NCBI RefSeq assembly: GCF_014640435.1
Contig: NZ_BMGY01000034.1
Span: forward strand, 1 to 49,970
Direction of reading: 5' to 3'
Source: Hymenobacter frigidus
GTDB taxonomy: Bacteria > Bacteroidota > Bacteroidia > Cytophagales > Hymenobacteraceae
Length of the DNA stretch: 49,970 bases
In this document: in pieces, positions 8,023-15,767 of the stretch
Layout: every line of letters begins with the position of its first letter
Position numbering within the stretch: position 1 is the stretch's first letter
Program-made: the position numbers and the translations under genes
Notes under the pieces: generated by a model
Told to the model about the DNA's origin: nothing
Databases searched by the model: none
What the model saw: the letters and a program-made list of their open reading frames with translations, nothing else

Positions 8023-9222
8023 TTAGCGCCCCTGCCGCCGCCGTATTTCTTTCTGAATCAGCAAAAATTCCCGGCTACTCTGGCCGGCGATGGCAGTGTT
8101 TTCATCGGCTCGGCGCAGAAGGTAGGGCATCACGGCGGCCACGGGGCCGTAGGGCAGGTACTTGGCGGTATTGTAGCCGGCGTTGGCGAGGTTGTAGGTG
8201 AGGTTGTCGCTCATCCCGTAGAGTTGGGCAAACCACACGCGCGGGTCGCTGGGGGCAATGTGGGCCTCCTGCATGAGTTGGGTAAGCAGTAAGGAGCTGG
8301 CTTCATTGTGCGTGCCGGCGCAGGTGCTGATGCGGTCGATGTGCTGCACGCAATAGCGCAGGGCTTCTTCGTAAAGGTCGTCGGTGGCCTGCTTGGTGGG
8401 GTTAATGGGGTTTTGCTGGCCGCGCTGCTTGGCTACGCGGGCCTCTTTTTCCATATAAGCGCCCCGTACCAGCTTCACACCAAAGTAGTAGCCGGTTTCG
8501 GTGGCCGTTTGGTGGGCGGTTTTGAGGGCTTTGAGCCGGTCGTGGCGGTAGAGTTGGTAGGTGTTCCAGACAATGGCTTTTTCCTGATTGTACTTGGCCA
8601 TCATGTCGTAGGCCAGCAGGTCGATGGTATGCTGAAACCAGCTTTCCTCGGCATCGACGAATAGGCGCACGCCGTGCTGATGGGCGCGGGCACACAATGC
8701 CTCTACGCGGGCCACGGCGCGGGTGTGGGCGGCTTCTTCGTCGGCGGTGAGCAGCTGGCCGGCCTGAATTTTCTCCAGAATAGCCACGTTGGCCACGCCC
8801 GTCACCTTAAATACCGAGAAGGGAATGTGCGCCGAGCGGTGAGCCTCGTCGATAGTGGCCAGAATTTCGTCGCGGGTGCGGTCGTAGCTGCGGTCATTAC
8901 CCTCGCCCTCCACCGAGTAGTCGAGGATGGTGCCGATGTTGTATTTGCCCAACTCAGCCGTGACGGGCCGGCATTCCTTAATGGTTTCGCCGCCGCAAAA
9001 CTGCTCGAAAATGGAGTGCTTGACGAGGAACTGGGTACCGGGCAGGTTCCACTTCAGGGCCGCTTTCATGAGGCTGCTGCCGGTTTTTACCAGGCTCCCG
9101 TTATTCATGGCTGCAAACAGGGCGTAGACTTTGCGCAGCTGCGCATCGGTCTTGGACGCGAAGGCCACGCGAGTGTCTTCGAACGACACGGTGCGGGCCT
9201 GAGTAGGGGCGGGAGACAACAT
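8023..9222 (-). CDS. Proline dehydrogenase
   Basis: This 399-aa FAD-dependent enzyme oxidises proline to pyrroline-5-carboxylate, the first step of proline catabolism. It has the monofunctional PRODH form with a (beta/alpha)8 barrel. Visible signatures are FSVFKVTGVAN near 130, RLFVDAEESWFQ near 210, the substrate/FAD segment YYFGVKLVRGAYMEKEA near 280, and the C-terminal NLANAGYNTAKYLPYGP ... YLLRRADENTA with the Arg pair that binds the proline carboxylate. The start MLSPAPTQART was chosen; the longer frame to 9348 overlaps the promoter of the divergent gene. The P5C dehydrogenase partner is not in the window. Confidence 0.93.
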   Translation of the reverse strand: MLSPAPTQARTVSFEDTRVAFASKTDAQLRKVYALFAAMNNGSLVKTGSSLMKAALKWNLPGTQFLVKHSIFEQFCGGETIKECRPVTAELGKYNIGTILDYSVEGEGNDRSYDRTRDEILATIDEAHRSAHIPFSVFKVTGVANVAILEKIQAGQLLTADEEAAHTRAVARVEALCARAHQHGVRLFVDAEESWFQHTIDLLAYDMMAKYNQEKAIVWNTYQLYRHDRLKALKTAHQTATETGYYFGVKLVRGAYMEKEARVAKQRGQQNPINPTKQATDDLYEEALRYCVQHIDRISTCAGTHNEASSLLLTQLMQEAHIAPSDPRVWFAQLYGMSDNLTYNLANAGYNTAKYLPYGPVAAVMPYLLRRADENTAIAGQSSREFLLIQKEIRRRQGR

Positions 9223-9308
9223 AATTGGGGCAGCTGGGATGTGGGAATTTGGGCAGTGCGAAATAGACCGCGAAGGTAACCGGTAAACAACGTTCCTGGG
9301 AAACGAGT

Positions 9309-9316
9309 TACGTTTG
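9309..9316 (+). promoter_or_regulatory. Putative -7 promoter element for DAHP synthase/chorismate mutase
   Basis: TACGTTTG matches TAnnTTTG exactly and lies 53 bases before the chosen start. It would place transcription start near 9323, downstream of the longer candidate start codon at 9319. This supports the start at 9370. Confidence 0.5.
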
Positions 9317-9369
9317 CCTTGATTTTCGGCCGTTGGCCGGGAAGCCATTCTTGCTTATCGCCCCCTGAA

Positions 9370-10497
9370 ATGCCCGCTGCTCCCACTACATTCTTTACCC
9401 GACTGCTGGCCCAGAAGGGGCAACCCCTGCTCATCGCCGGCCCCTGCTCGGCCGAAACCGAAGAGCAGGTGCTCGCTACCGCCCACGGCCTGAAGGCTTT
9501 GGGCAACATCGACTTGTTTCGGGCCGGCATCTGGAAGCCGCGCACCCGGCCTGGCTCATTTGAGGGCATGGGGGCAGTGGCGTTGCCCTGGCTACAGCGC
9601 GTGAAGGCCGAAACTGGCATTCCCACGGCCATTGAAGTAGCCACGCCGCGCCACGTGGAATTGGCCCTGCGCCACGGCATCGACGTGCTGTGGGTGGGAG
9701 CCCGCACCACCGTGAACCCCTTCGCGGTGCAGGAATTGGCCGATGCCCTGGCCGGCACAGGCGTGCCCGTAATGGTGAAAAACCCCGTGAACCCCGACGT
9801 AGCCCTGTGGGCCGGGGCACTGGAGCGCCTGGAGCGCGCCGGCATTTACGATTTGGCGGCTATTCACCGGGGGTTTAGCACGTTTGCCCCCAGCCGCTAC
9901 CGCAATGCGCCGACGTGGATATTGCCCATCGAGCTAAAAACACGCTTTCCGCACATTCCGCTCATCTGCGACCCCAGCCACATTGGCGGGCGGCGCGATT
10001 TGCTGCTGCCCATCGCCCAAAAGGCCCTCGACCTCGACTACGATGGCCTGATGATTGAAACCCACCCCGACCCGGACCACGCCCTCAGCGACGCTGAGCA
10101 GCAGGTAACTCCCCAACGCTTGGGCGAAATCCTGAGCGAGCTGAAATACCGCTACCGCTCTTCTGACAACGCCGAATACCTCAATAAAGCTGAGGAGCTA
10201 CGCCAGAAAATGGACGAGGCCGACCGCGAAATTGTGGAAGCCCTGGCCCGTCGCATGGCTTTGGTGGAAGAATTGGCCGAATACAAAAAGGAAAACAACG
10301 TCAAAATTCTGCAGTTTGACCGCTGGCAGGAAATTTTCAGCACCCGCACCGAATGGGCCGGTAAGCTGAACGTGAACGACAAATTCGTGGCCGAACTTTA
10401 TAAATTAATTCACGTGGAGAGCATCCGGAAACAAACCGAGGTGCTCAACGGCCGCCCGCAAGTGGACGGGGTGCAGCACCTCGGGCCAGGACTGTAG
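9370..10497 (+). CDS. Bifunctional DAHP synthase / chorismate mutase
   Basis: This 375-aa fusion links the first step of the shikimate pathway to the branch point toward Phe/Tyr. Residues 1-260 form a type I-beta DAHP synthase: LLIAGPCSAET near 20, FRAGIWKPRTRPGSFEGMG near 50, VMVKNPVNPD near 135, ICDPSHIGGRRD near 200 and GLMIETHPDPDHALSDA near 230. Residues 270-360 form an AroQ-type chorismate mutase (KMDEADREIVEALARRMALV ... YKKENNVKILQ). This C-terminal mutase arrangement is typical of Bacteroidota, where the mutase part can confer feedback control. aroB and aroA lie downstream on the same strand, separated by a lipoprotein gene on the other strand. Confidence 0.95.
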   Translation: MPAAPTTFFTRLLAQKGQPLLIAGPCSAETEEQVLATAHGLKALGNIDLFRAGIWKPRTRPGSFEGMGAVALPWLQRVKAETGIPTAIEVATPRHVELALRHGIDVLWVGARTTVNPFAVQELADALAGTGVPVMVKNPVNPDVALWAGALERLERAGIYDLAAIHRGFSTFAPSRYRNAPTWILPIELKTRFPHIPLICDPSHIGGRRDLLLPIAQKALDLDYDGLMIETHPDPDHALSDAEQQVTPQRLGEILSELKYRYRSSDNAEYLNKAEELRQKMDEADREIVEALARRMALVEELAEYKKENNVKILQFDRWQEIFSTRTEWAGKLNVNDKFVAELYKLIHVESIRKQTEVLNGRPQVDGVQHLGPGL

Positions 10498-10750
10498 CGT
10501 GCCGGAGCCAGCGGTATTTCTCGTAGTAGCCGCCATTAATACCGGCCGCTTCGCCGGGAGTGTTCAGCAAAAAGACCAGAAAAAGATGCGGCAGAATTGG
10601 AAGGTACTTTTGGAGCTTACCGAATAAAGCAACCACAAAGTTCACCGGCCACGCTGCAAGGAAGTATACCTTGGGGCGTGGCACGGTGGGCTATTGCGCA
10701 ACAGTGTAAGTGGAAACGTGGAGGAAGGAAAAAGTGTAAGGTGTGGTGCT
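10498..10750. other. Gene-free stretch
   Basis: These 253 bases lie between two convergent genes. No reading frame with family resemblance, no RNA and no clear terminator hairpin was found. Confidence 0.4.
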
Positions 10751-11206
10751 TTACCGGGTGCCGCACCTGTCAAATGGTACGCGCTGGTAGGTGGCGCTGA
10801 AGCCGTCGGGGTTGTCGTCGCTAATCACGAGGGTAGTGGTAGAAACTTCGGCCAGATACTGGCGCAGGGTGGTGGCGGGCGCACCGTAGGCCACGAACGT
10901 TTCAGTCCGGTTGGTGTTATGGGCCAATGCTTGGGTCAGGGTAAACGTTGTGGAAGTAGCAGCAGCCCCGTTTAGTAAGAACTGTACCTGACCGTTGGGC
11001 TCAAACATGATTTCCTTTTTTTGAGTGGAATCGGCGGGCATGGTGCGTCCAGCGATGCCGCCCGACGTTTGGATAAGCTCCCAGCGGCCTTCCAGCAGCG
11101 AGGCGGTGGTGAGTTCGGGGGCGGGCAGTTCTTTCTGGCAGGCCGAAAGGCCGACTGTCGTGAAGCCTGAAATAACGAGCAGCAGCAGACGTAGCAGGCG
11201 ATACAT
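10751..11206 (-). CDS. Lipocalin-like lipoprotein
   Basis: This 151-aa protein has a lipoprotein signal (residues 1-22) and lipobox LSAC, making Cys23 the likely lipidated residue. The mature part starts with an acidic/Pro-rich linker. It then shows LLEGRWELIQTSGG and later KKEIMFEPNGQVQFLLNG, the strand pattern of small lipocalin-like domains common in Bacteroidota. It is probably anchored in the outer membrane and facing the periplasm or outside. It lies on the opposite strand inside the aro gene block and has no evident functional link to it. Confidence 0.78.
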   Translation of the reverse strand: MYRLLRLLLLVISGFTTVGLSACQKELPAPELTTASLLEGRWELIQTSGGIAGRTMPADSTQKKEIMFEPNGQVQFLLNGAAATSTTFTLTQALAHNTNRTETFVAYGAPATTLRQYLAEVSTTTLVISDDNPDGFSATYQRVPFDRCGTR

Positions 11207-11322
11207 AGGGGAGAAGAATTAAAGTGCGGAAAGTATAACTCGTGACGTCCTGACCGGTCGCGTTTCGCAATGGTTGCGTGCGGGGTAAACTATTGGCGGT
11301 TTTTTGTGTCGACTTTTGCCCC

Positions 11323-12369
11323 ATGGATAATTCCGTTATCATCGGGCCCAACGCCTTATCGGCCTTGGCCGAGTTTCTCTATCGCCCCGCAGTAAGCCGC
11401 GTGTTTGTACTGGTCGACAGCAACACGGCCCGTCTGTGCCTGCCCCTATTGGAACCGCACCTTCCTAATAATTACCACCTCATCGAAATACCGGCCGGCG
11501 AAGAATATAAAACCTTGGCCAGCTGCGATACCGTGTGGACCCAGCTAACCCAGCACCGGGCCGACCGCCACGCCGTGCTGGTGAACCTGGGCGGTGGCGT
11601 GGTCACCGATTTGGGCGGCTTTGCGGCGGCGCTGTACAAGCGCGGCATCCGCTTTGCGCAAGTGCCCACCACGCTGCTGGCGCAGGTAGATGCCAGCGTG
11701 GGCGGCAAAACAGGCGTCGATTTTCAGGGTTTTAAAAACCAGTTGGGGGTGTTTCAAGCCCCGGCCGCCGTGTTCATCGAGCCTCGGTTTTTGCAGACCC
11801 TGGACCCGCGCCAGCTCAAGTCGGGCTACGCCGAGGTCATCAAGCACTGGCTCATTGCCGATGCCGCCGCTTTCGAGCAGAACCGCCGCCTGGGCTGGCT
11901 CACCGACGACTGGACTGCCATTATCCGCGATTCCGTGGCCCTCAAGCAGCGCATCGTAGCTCAGGACCCACTCGAAGCCGGCCCGCGCAAGCTGCTCAAT
12001 TTTGGTCATACCGTGGGCCACGCCCTCGAAAGCTACCTGCTTACCCAGCCCGGCCGCGAGGCTTTGCACGGCGAGGCAGTGGCCGCCGGCCTGGTCTGCG
12101 AAAGCTGGCTTTCGGTGCAGCGCGGCCTGCTAAGCCCGGAGGAATTGGACAAAATTGAAACCTTTGTATTCTCGGTGTTCGATAAGCTGTCGTTTGTGGG
12201 GCTGGAAACCGAAGCTATTGCCGAATTCGCATTGCAGGATAAGAAAAACGCGGGCAATACTATCAACTGCACCCTGCTGAATGGTATTGGCAGCGGCGTG
12301 TACGACCAGCCGGTGACACTAACTGAAATCGCTGAGGCGCTGCGGTATTACCATCGGCTGCAGTCGTAG
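11323..12369 (+). CDS. aroB: 3-dehydroquinate synthase
   Basis: This 348-aa cytoplasmic enzyme uses NAD and a divalent metal to convert DAHP to 3-dehydroquinate, step 2 of the shikimate pathway. The NAD-binding loop is at about residue 89 (GGGVVTDLGGFAAA). The segment VPTTLLAQVDASVGGKTGVD near 115 is the classical AroB signature. Metal ligands are visible as Glu in SGYAEVIKH (about 170), His in NFGHTVGHALE (about 229) and His in LHGEAVAAG (about 249). The start MDNSVIIGPNA was chosen over an upstream ATG that adds 15 unconserved residues. aroA follows about 100 bases downstream. Confidence 0.96.
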   Translation: MDNSVIIGPNALSALAEFLYRPAVSRVFVLVDSNTARLCLPLLEPHLPNNYHLIEIPAGEEYKTLASCDTVWTQLTQHRADRHAVLVNLGGGVVTDLGGFAAALYKRGIRFAQVPTTLLAQVDASVGGKTGVDFQGFKNQLGVFQAPAAVFIEPRFLQTLDPRQLKSGYAEVIKHWLIADAAAFEQNRRLGWLTDDWTAIIRDSVALKQRIVAQDPLEAGPRKLLNFGHTVGHALESYLLTQPGREALHGEAVAAGLVCESWLSVQRGLLSPEELDKIETFVFSVFDKLSFVGLETEAIAEFALQDKKNAGNTINCTLLNGIGSGVYDQPVTLTEIAEALRYYHRLQS

Positions 12370-12471
12370 AGCGCCGGTTCAGGCCTGATATTATAAATCC
12401 CTTAGTCAATGGCAGGTGCAAGCCTGCTACTTGGTTTTGCAACGACGGGCTGAGTCCCACCCTACCATTCT

Positions 12472-13716
12472 ATGCATTTAATCTGGCTCGGCGGTCCGCT
12501 CCATGGCACTGCCCAACTCCCAGCTTCCAAAAGCGAAGCTAACCGCGCACTCATCTTGCAAGCCCTGGCTGGTGGCGGCAACTTAGGCAACCTTTCCGAT
12601 GCCCACGATACCCAACTCATGCGCCGCCTGCTGGCTGCCGCGCCCGGCACCGATGTGCTTGATGCCGAGGATGCCGGTACTGTCATGCGGTTTTTGACTG
12701 CTTATCTGGCGGTTACGAATTGGCGCGGCCGTCTGGTGGGCACCGCCCGCATGCAGGAACGGCCCATTGGCGTGTTGGTGGAGGCCTTGCGGCAAGCCGG
12801 AGCCAGCATCAATTACCTCAACAACCAAGGCTACCCGCCGCTGGAACTGGCCGGCTTTGCCGCCACGAAAGAGGCGGAAGCGCCTACCGAGTTGGCCGTG
12901 CGTGGCGACATCAGCAGCCAGTACATTTCGGCCCTGCTGATGGTGGGCCCGCGCCTGCCCGGTGGCTTGCGTTTGCGCCTTACCGGCCACGTTGGCTCGC
13001 GTCCTTATATCGATATGACGGTGGCGCTGATGCAGCTTTTTGGGGCCAATTACACCGCTGAGGGCGATACGCTGACGGTGCGCCCCAGCCACTACCAGCC
13101 CACCGACTACACGGTGGAATCGGACTGGTCGGCCGCCAGCTATTGGTATTCGTTGGTGGCGCTGGCCCCAGCGGGTTCCGAAATCACGCTGCCCGGCCTG
13201 CGCCGCGAGTCGCTGCAAGGCGACCAGGCCATTGCCAAAATGATGACGCATTTTGGGGTGGCCACTACCTTTCTGCCCGATGGCATCCACCTGAAGCAGC
13301 AGCCGCTCGCGCCCCAAACAGAAGTCCTGACCCTGAATTTTACCGACTGCCCCGACCTGGCGCAAACCGTGGCCGTGGTCGCAGCCGCCCTCAACCGGCC
13401 AGTGGACCTGACTGGTCTGGAAAGCCTGCGCATCAAAGAAACCGACCGCATTGCAGCCCTGCAAACGGAGCTGGCCAAGTTCGGCGGCGACCTGCGCGAA
13501 GTGTCGGAAGGCCGTTTTCGGGCTGAATCGGTTGGATTTGCGGTCAATAATCAATCAATAGCTACTTACCATGACCACCGCATGGCCATGGCATTTGCGC
13601 CGCTGGCTATGCGCGGCCCACTGACGATGGAGTCGCCCGCGGTAGTAAAAAAGTCGTATCCGCAGTACTGGGTTGAATTAGCGAAAAGTGGATTCGTAAT
13701 TAGCGAAGCTGACTGA
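12472..13716 (+). CDS. aroA: 3-phosphoshikimate 1-carboxyvinyltransferase (EPSP synthase)
   Basis: This 414-aa enzyme joins phosphoenolpyruvate to shikimate 3-phosphate. The N-terminal signature LPASKSEANRALILQALA has the catalytic Lys near residue 18. The LNAGTAMRF-type loop appears as AEDAGTVMRFLTAYLA near 66. RGDISSQYISALLMVGPRL lies near 145. The substrate loop SLRIKETDRIAALQTELAKF is near 320 and the active-site DHRMAMAFAPLAM is near 367. It is slightly shorter than the enterobacterial enzyme. Its 3' end overlaps the convergent neighbour by 17 bases. Confidence 0.95.
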   Translation: MHLIWLGGPLHGTAQLPASKSEANRALILQALAGGGNLGNLSDAHDTQLMRRLLAAAPGTDVLDAEDAGTVMRFLTAYLAVTNWRGRLVGTARMQERPIGVLVEALRQAGASINYLNNQGYPPLELAGFAATKEAEAPTELAVRGDISSQYISALLMVGPRLPGGLRLRLTGHVGSRPYIDMTVALMQLFGANYTAEGDTLTVRPSHYQPTDYTVESDWSAASYWYSLVALAPAGSEITLPGLRRESLQGDQAIAKMMTHFGVATTFLPDGIHLKQQPLAPQTEVLTLNFTDCPDLAQTVAVVAAALNRPVDLTGLESLRIKETDRIAALQTELAKFGGDLREVSEGRFRAESVGFAVNNQSIATYHDHRMAMAFAPLAMRGPLTMESPAVVKKSYPQYWVELAKSGFVISEAD

Positions 13717-14503
13717 AATAGGCGGCCGATTTACGGAGCCGGCTGCCGTACCAGCTGAATAATTCGCCGTCGACAATTTCAATTTTTGCGGCGGGGCAAA
13801 TCGCTTGAAATTCGGCCAGATGCTTTTCGTTAAACGGGTACGGCTCGGAGGAAAGCAGGATGCGCTGGGGGGCGGCGGCAGCTAATTGTTCGGCGCTTAT
13901 CTCCGGGTAGCGGGCTTGCCCGGCAAAGACGTTGCTAAAGCCGGCACGGAGCAGCATGTTGTCAATAAAAGTGCCTTTAGCGGCCGCCATATAAGGTTTA
14001 CGCCAGATAAAATAGGCGGCTGAAATGGCATTTTTATCAGTTGCCAGCGCTGCAAATGATGCGTCAATTTCAGTTGCCATTGCTTCCGCTTTTTCTTTGG
14101 CCCCGGAAATAAAACCAACGCGCCGAATCATATCCAGCGCCTCGGGCAGGGTGCTGATGTCGCTCAGCCACACCGGGTAATTAGCAGCTAATTGCTCGAT
14201 ACCGGCCTGATAGTTTTCCTCTTTATTCCCAATTATTAAATCGGGCTTCAGCGCGGCTATCTTTTCAAAATTGAAATTCTTCGTGCCGCCAATGACAGTG
14301 GATTTTGCACGAGCCTCAACGGGGTGAATACAAAATTTGGTAATACCCACCACCTTTTCACCCAGTCCCAAATCAAACAGCAATTCCGTTTGTGAGGGTA
14401 CCAAAGACACGATGCGCTGCGGCGAAAACGGCACCGCCACTCGGCGGCCCATCTGGTCGGTTACGGTTAGCGGCGGAAAAATGGGAGGAAGAATATAGTC
14501 CAT
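13700..14503 (-). CDS. Helical backbone metal receptor (BtuF-like substrate-binding fold)
   Basis: This 267-aa protein has the class III periplasmic-binding-protein fold used for cobalamin or iron complexes. RIVSLVPSQTELLFDLGLGE near residue 28 and KPDLIIGNKEENYQAGIEQL near 95 are typical, as is the C-terminal lobe with IDNMLLRAGFSNVFAG. The chosen start (MDYILPPIFPPL) gives no signal peptide. The longer start at 14545 reads into a palindromic repeat and gives none either. No ABC permease or ATPase is adjacent. The protein may act in the cytoplasm or may have lost its export signal. The ligand is unknown. Confidence 0.82.
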   Translation of the reverse strand: MDYILPPIFPPLTVTDQMGRRVAVPFSPQRIVSLVPSQTELLFDLGLGEKVVGITKFCIHPVEARAKSTVIGGTKNFNFEKIAALKPDLIIGNKEENYQAGIEQLAANYPVWLSDISTLPEALDMIRRVGFISGAKEKAEAMATEIDASFAALATDKNAISAAYFIWRKPYMAAAKGTFIDNMLLRAGFSNVFAGQARYPEISAEQLAAAAPQRILLSSEPYPFNEKHLAEFQAICPAAKIEIVDGELFSWYGSRLRKSAAYFSQLR

Positions 14504-14512
14504 GTAAAAAAT

Positions 14513-14615
14513 AGCATCCTGAGCAAAGACGAAGGACCTTGTCATGCCTGAACGAACCGTTCGGGCATGACAAGGTCCTTCGTCTTTGCTTTAAACGCAA
14601 AATGCTCAGGATGAC
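14513..14615. repeat. Palindromic repeat copy 2, asymmetric
   Basis: The inner arms AGCAAAGACGAAGGACCTTG (14522 onward) and their complement (ending 14590) extend to 33 bases each with one mismatch. The outer CATCCTGAG and CTCAGGATG halves also pair, but 14 extra bases lie between inner and outer arm on the right side. It sits between the starts and stops of two minus-strand genes and overlaps a false upstream start codon. Confidence 0.8.
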
Positions 14616-14632
14616 AAACGTTTTTTGAAAAC

Positions 14633-15703
14633 TTACTTGAAATACCGGAAATCGTGGCCGTCTTCGATACGCAGCAGCGTTTCGTAAATGAGTTGAGTTA
14701 CGCTTTCCACGTCGTCTTTGTGCACGGTTTCCACGGTGGTGTGCATATACTTCAACGGCAGCGAGATGAGGGCCGAAGCCACGCCGGAGCCGGAGTAGGC
14801 GAAGGCATCGGTGTCGGTGCCGGTGGCGCGGGTGGCGGCGGCGCGTTGGAAGGGAATATCAGCTTTCTTGGCAGTGTCGATGATGAGGTCGCGCAGGTTG
14901 TTCTGCACGGCGGGGCCGTAGGTAATAACTGGGCCTTTGCCGCAGGAAATGTCCCCGGCGGTCTTTTTCTCGTACATCGGCGACTGGCTGTCGTGCGTCA
15001 CATCGGTGATGATGGCCACGTCGGGATTGATGCGGTGGGCCACCATTTCAGCCCCGCGCAGGCCGATTTCTTCCTGCACGGCGTTCACGATGTAGAGGCC
15101 GAAGGGCAACTTTTTCTTGTTCTCTTTCAGCATCCGGGCTACCTCGGCAATCATGAAGCCGCCCACGCGGTTATCCAGCGCCCGGCCCACGTAAAACTTG
15201 TCGTTGAGCACCGTCAGTTCGTCCTCAAACGTAACCACGGAGCCCACGTACACGCCCATCTCGGCCACTTCCTCGGCGCTGCTCGCGCCGCAGTCCAGAA
15301 ATACGGTTTCGATGGTTGGCGCTTTGTCCTGCTCCACCTTGCGCACGTGGATGGCAGGCCAGCCGAAAATGCCTTTCACAATGCCTTTTTCACCGAAAAT
15401 ATTGACGCGCTTGCTAGGGGCTACCAACGGGTCGGAACCGCCGTTGCGCCGCAAATACAAATAGCCTTCTTTGGTGATGTAATTTACGAAATAGGAAATC
15501 TCATCGGCATGCGCTTCAATGACGACTTTGTATTTCGCTTTGGGATTAATCACGCCCACTACCGTGCCGTAAGTATCCACGAAATACTCGTCGATATAGG
15601 GCTTGAGGTATTCCAGCCACAGCTTCTGGCCTTCTTTTTCGAAGCCGGTGGGGGAGGGATTGTTGAGGTAGGCCTGGAGGAATTCGAACGATTCAGGGCG
15701 CAT
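14633..15703 (-). CDS. M42 family metallo-aminopeptidase
   Basis: This 356-aa dinuclear metal peptidase of the TET/glutamyl-aminopeptidase type releases N-terminal amino acids from peptides in the cytoplasm. Metal-binding and catalytic residues are visible: His in EAHADEISY (about 64), Asp in GRALDNRVGGF (about 176), the Glu pair in NAVQEEIGLRGAE (about 210), Asp in TDVTHD (about 235) and His in KYMHTTVETV (about 320). The N-terminus (FEFLQAYLNNPSPTGFEKEG) is standard. A short palindromic repeat separates it from the upstream carboxylase gene. Confidence 0.94.
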   Translation of the reverse strand: MRPESFEFLQAYLNNPSPTGFEKEGQKLWLEYLKPYIDEYFVDTYGTVVGVINPKAKYKVVIEAHADEISYFVNYITKEGYLYLRRNGGSDPLVAPSKRVNIFGEKGIVKGIFGWPAIHVRKVEQDKAPTIETVFLDCGASSAEEVAEMGVYVGSVVTFEDELTVLNDKFYVGRALDNRVGGFMIAEVARMLKENKKKLPFGLYIVNAVQEEIGLRGAEMVAHRINPDVAIITDVTHDSQSPMYEKKTAGDISCGKGPVITYGPAVQNNLRDLIIDTAKKADIPFQRAAATRATGTDTDAFAYSGSGVASALISLPLKYMHTTVETVHKDDVESVTQLIYETLLRIEDGHDFRYFK

Positions 15704-15719
15704 GATTTGGCAGGAATAT

Positions 15720-15754
15720 GAACGTCATGCTGAGCTTGCCGAAGCATGACGTTC
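15720..15754. repeat. Palindromic repeat copy 3, short form
   Basis: Arms of 12 bases (GAACGTCATGCT and its complement) close over an 11-base loop GAGCTTGCCGA. It matches the outer part of the longer copies but lacks the inner arm and one half of the loop, like a deletion product. It lies between the carboxylase and aminopeptidase genes. Confidence 0.8.
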
Positions 15755-15767
15755 TAAGGGTTATAAT

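Noticed and set aside
10445..10684. 79-aa minus-strand frame after the DAHP synthase gene
   Set aside because: It has some hydrophobic residues but no family resemblance, overlaps the end of the upstream gene and lacks support from a start or promoter.
12583..13554. 323-aa minus-strand frame over aroA
   Set aside because: It mirrors the high-GC coding strand of aroA; no recognisable domain.
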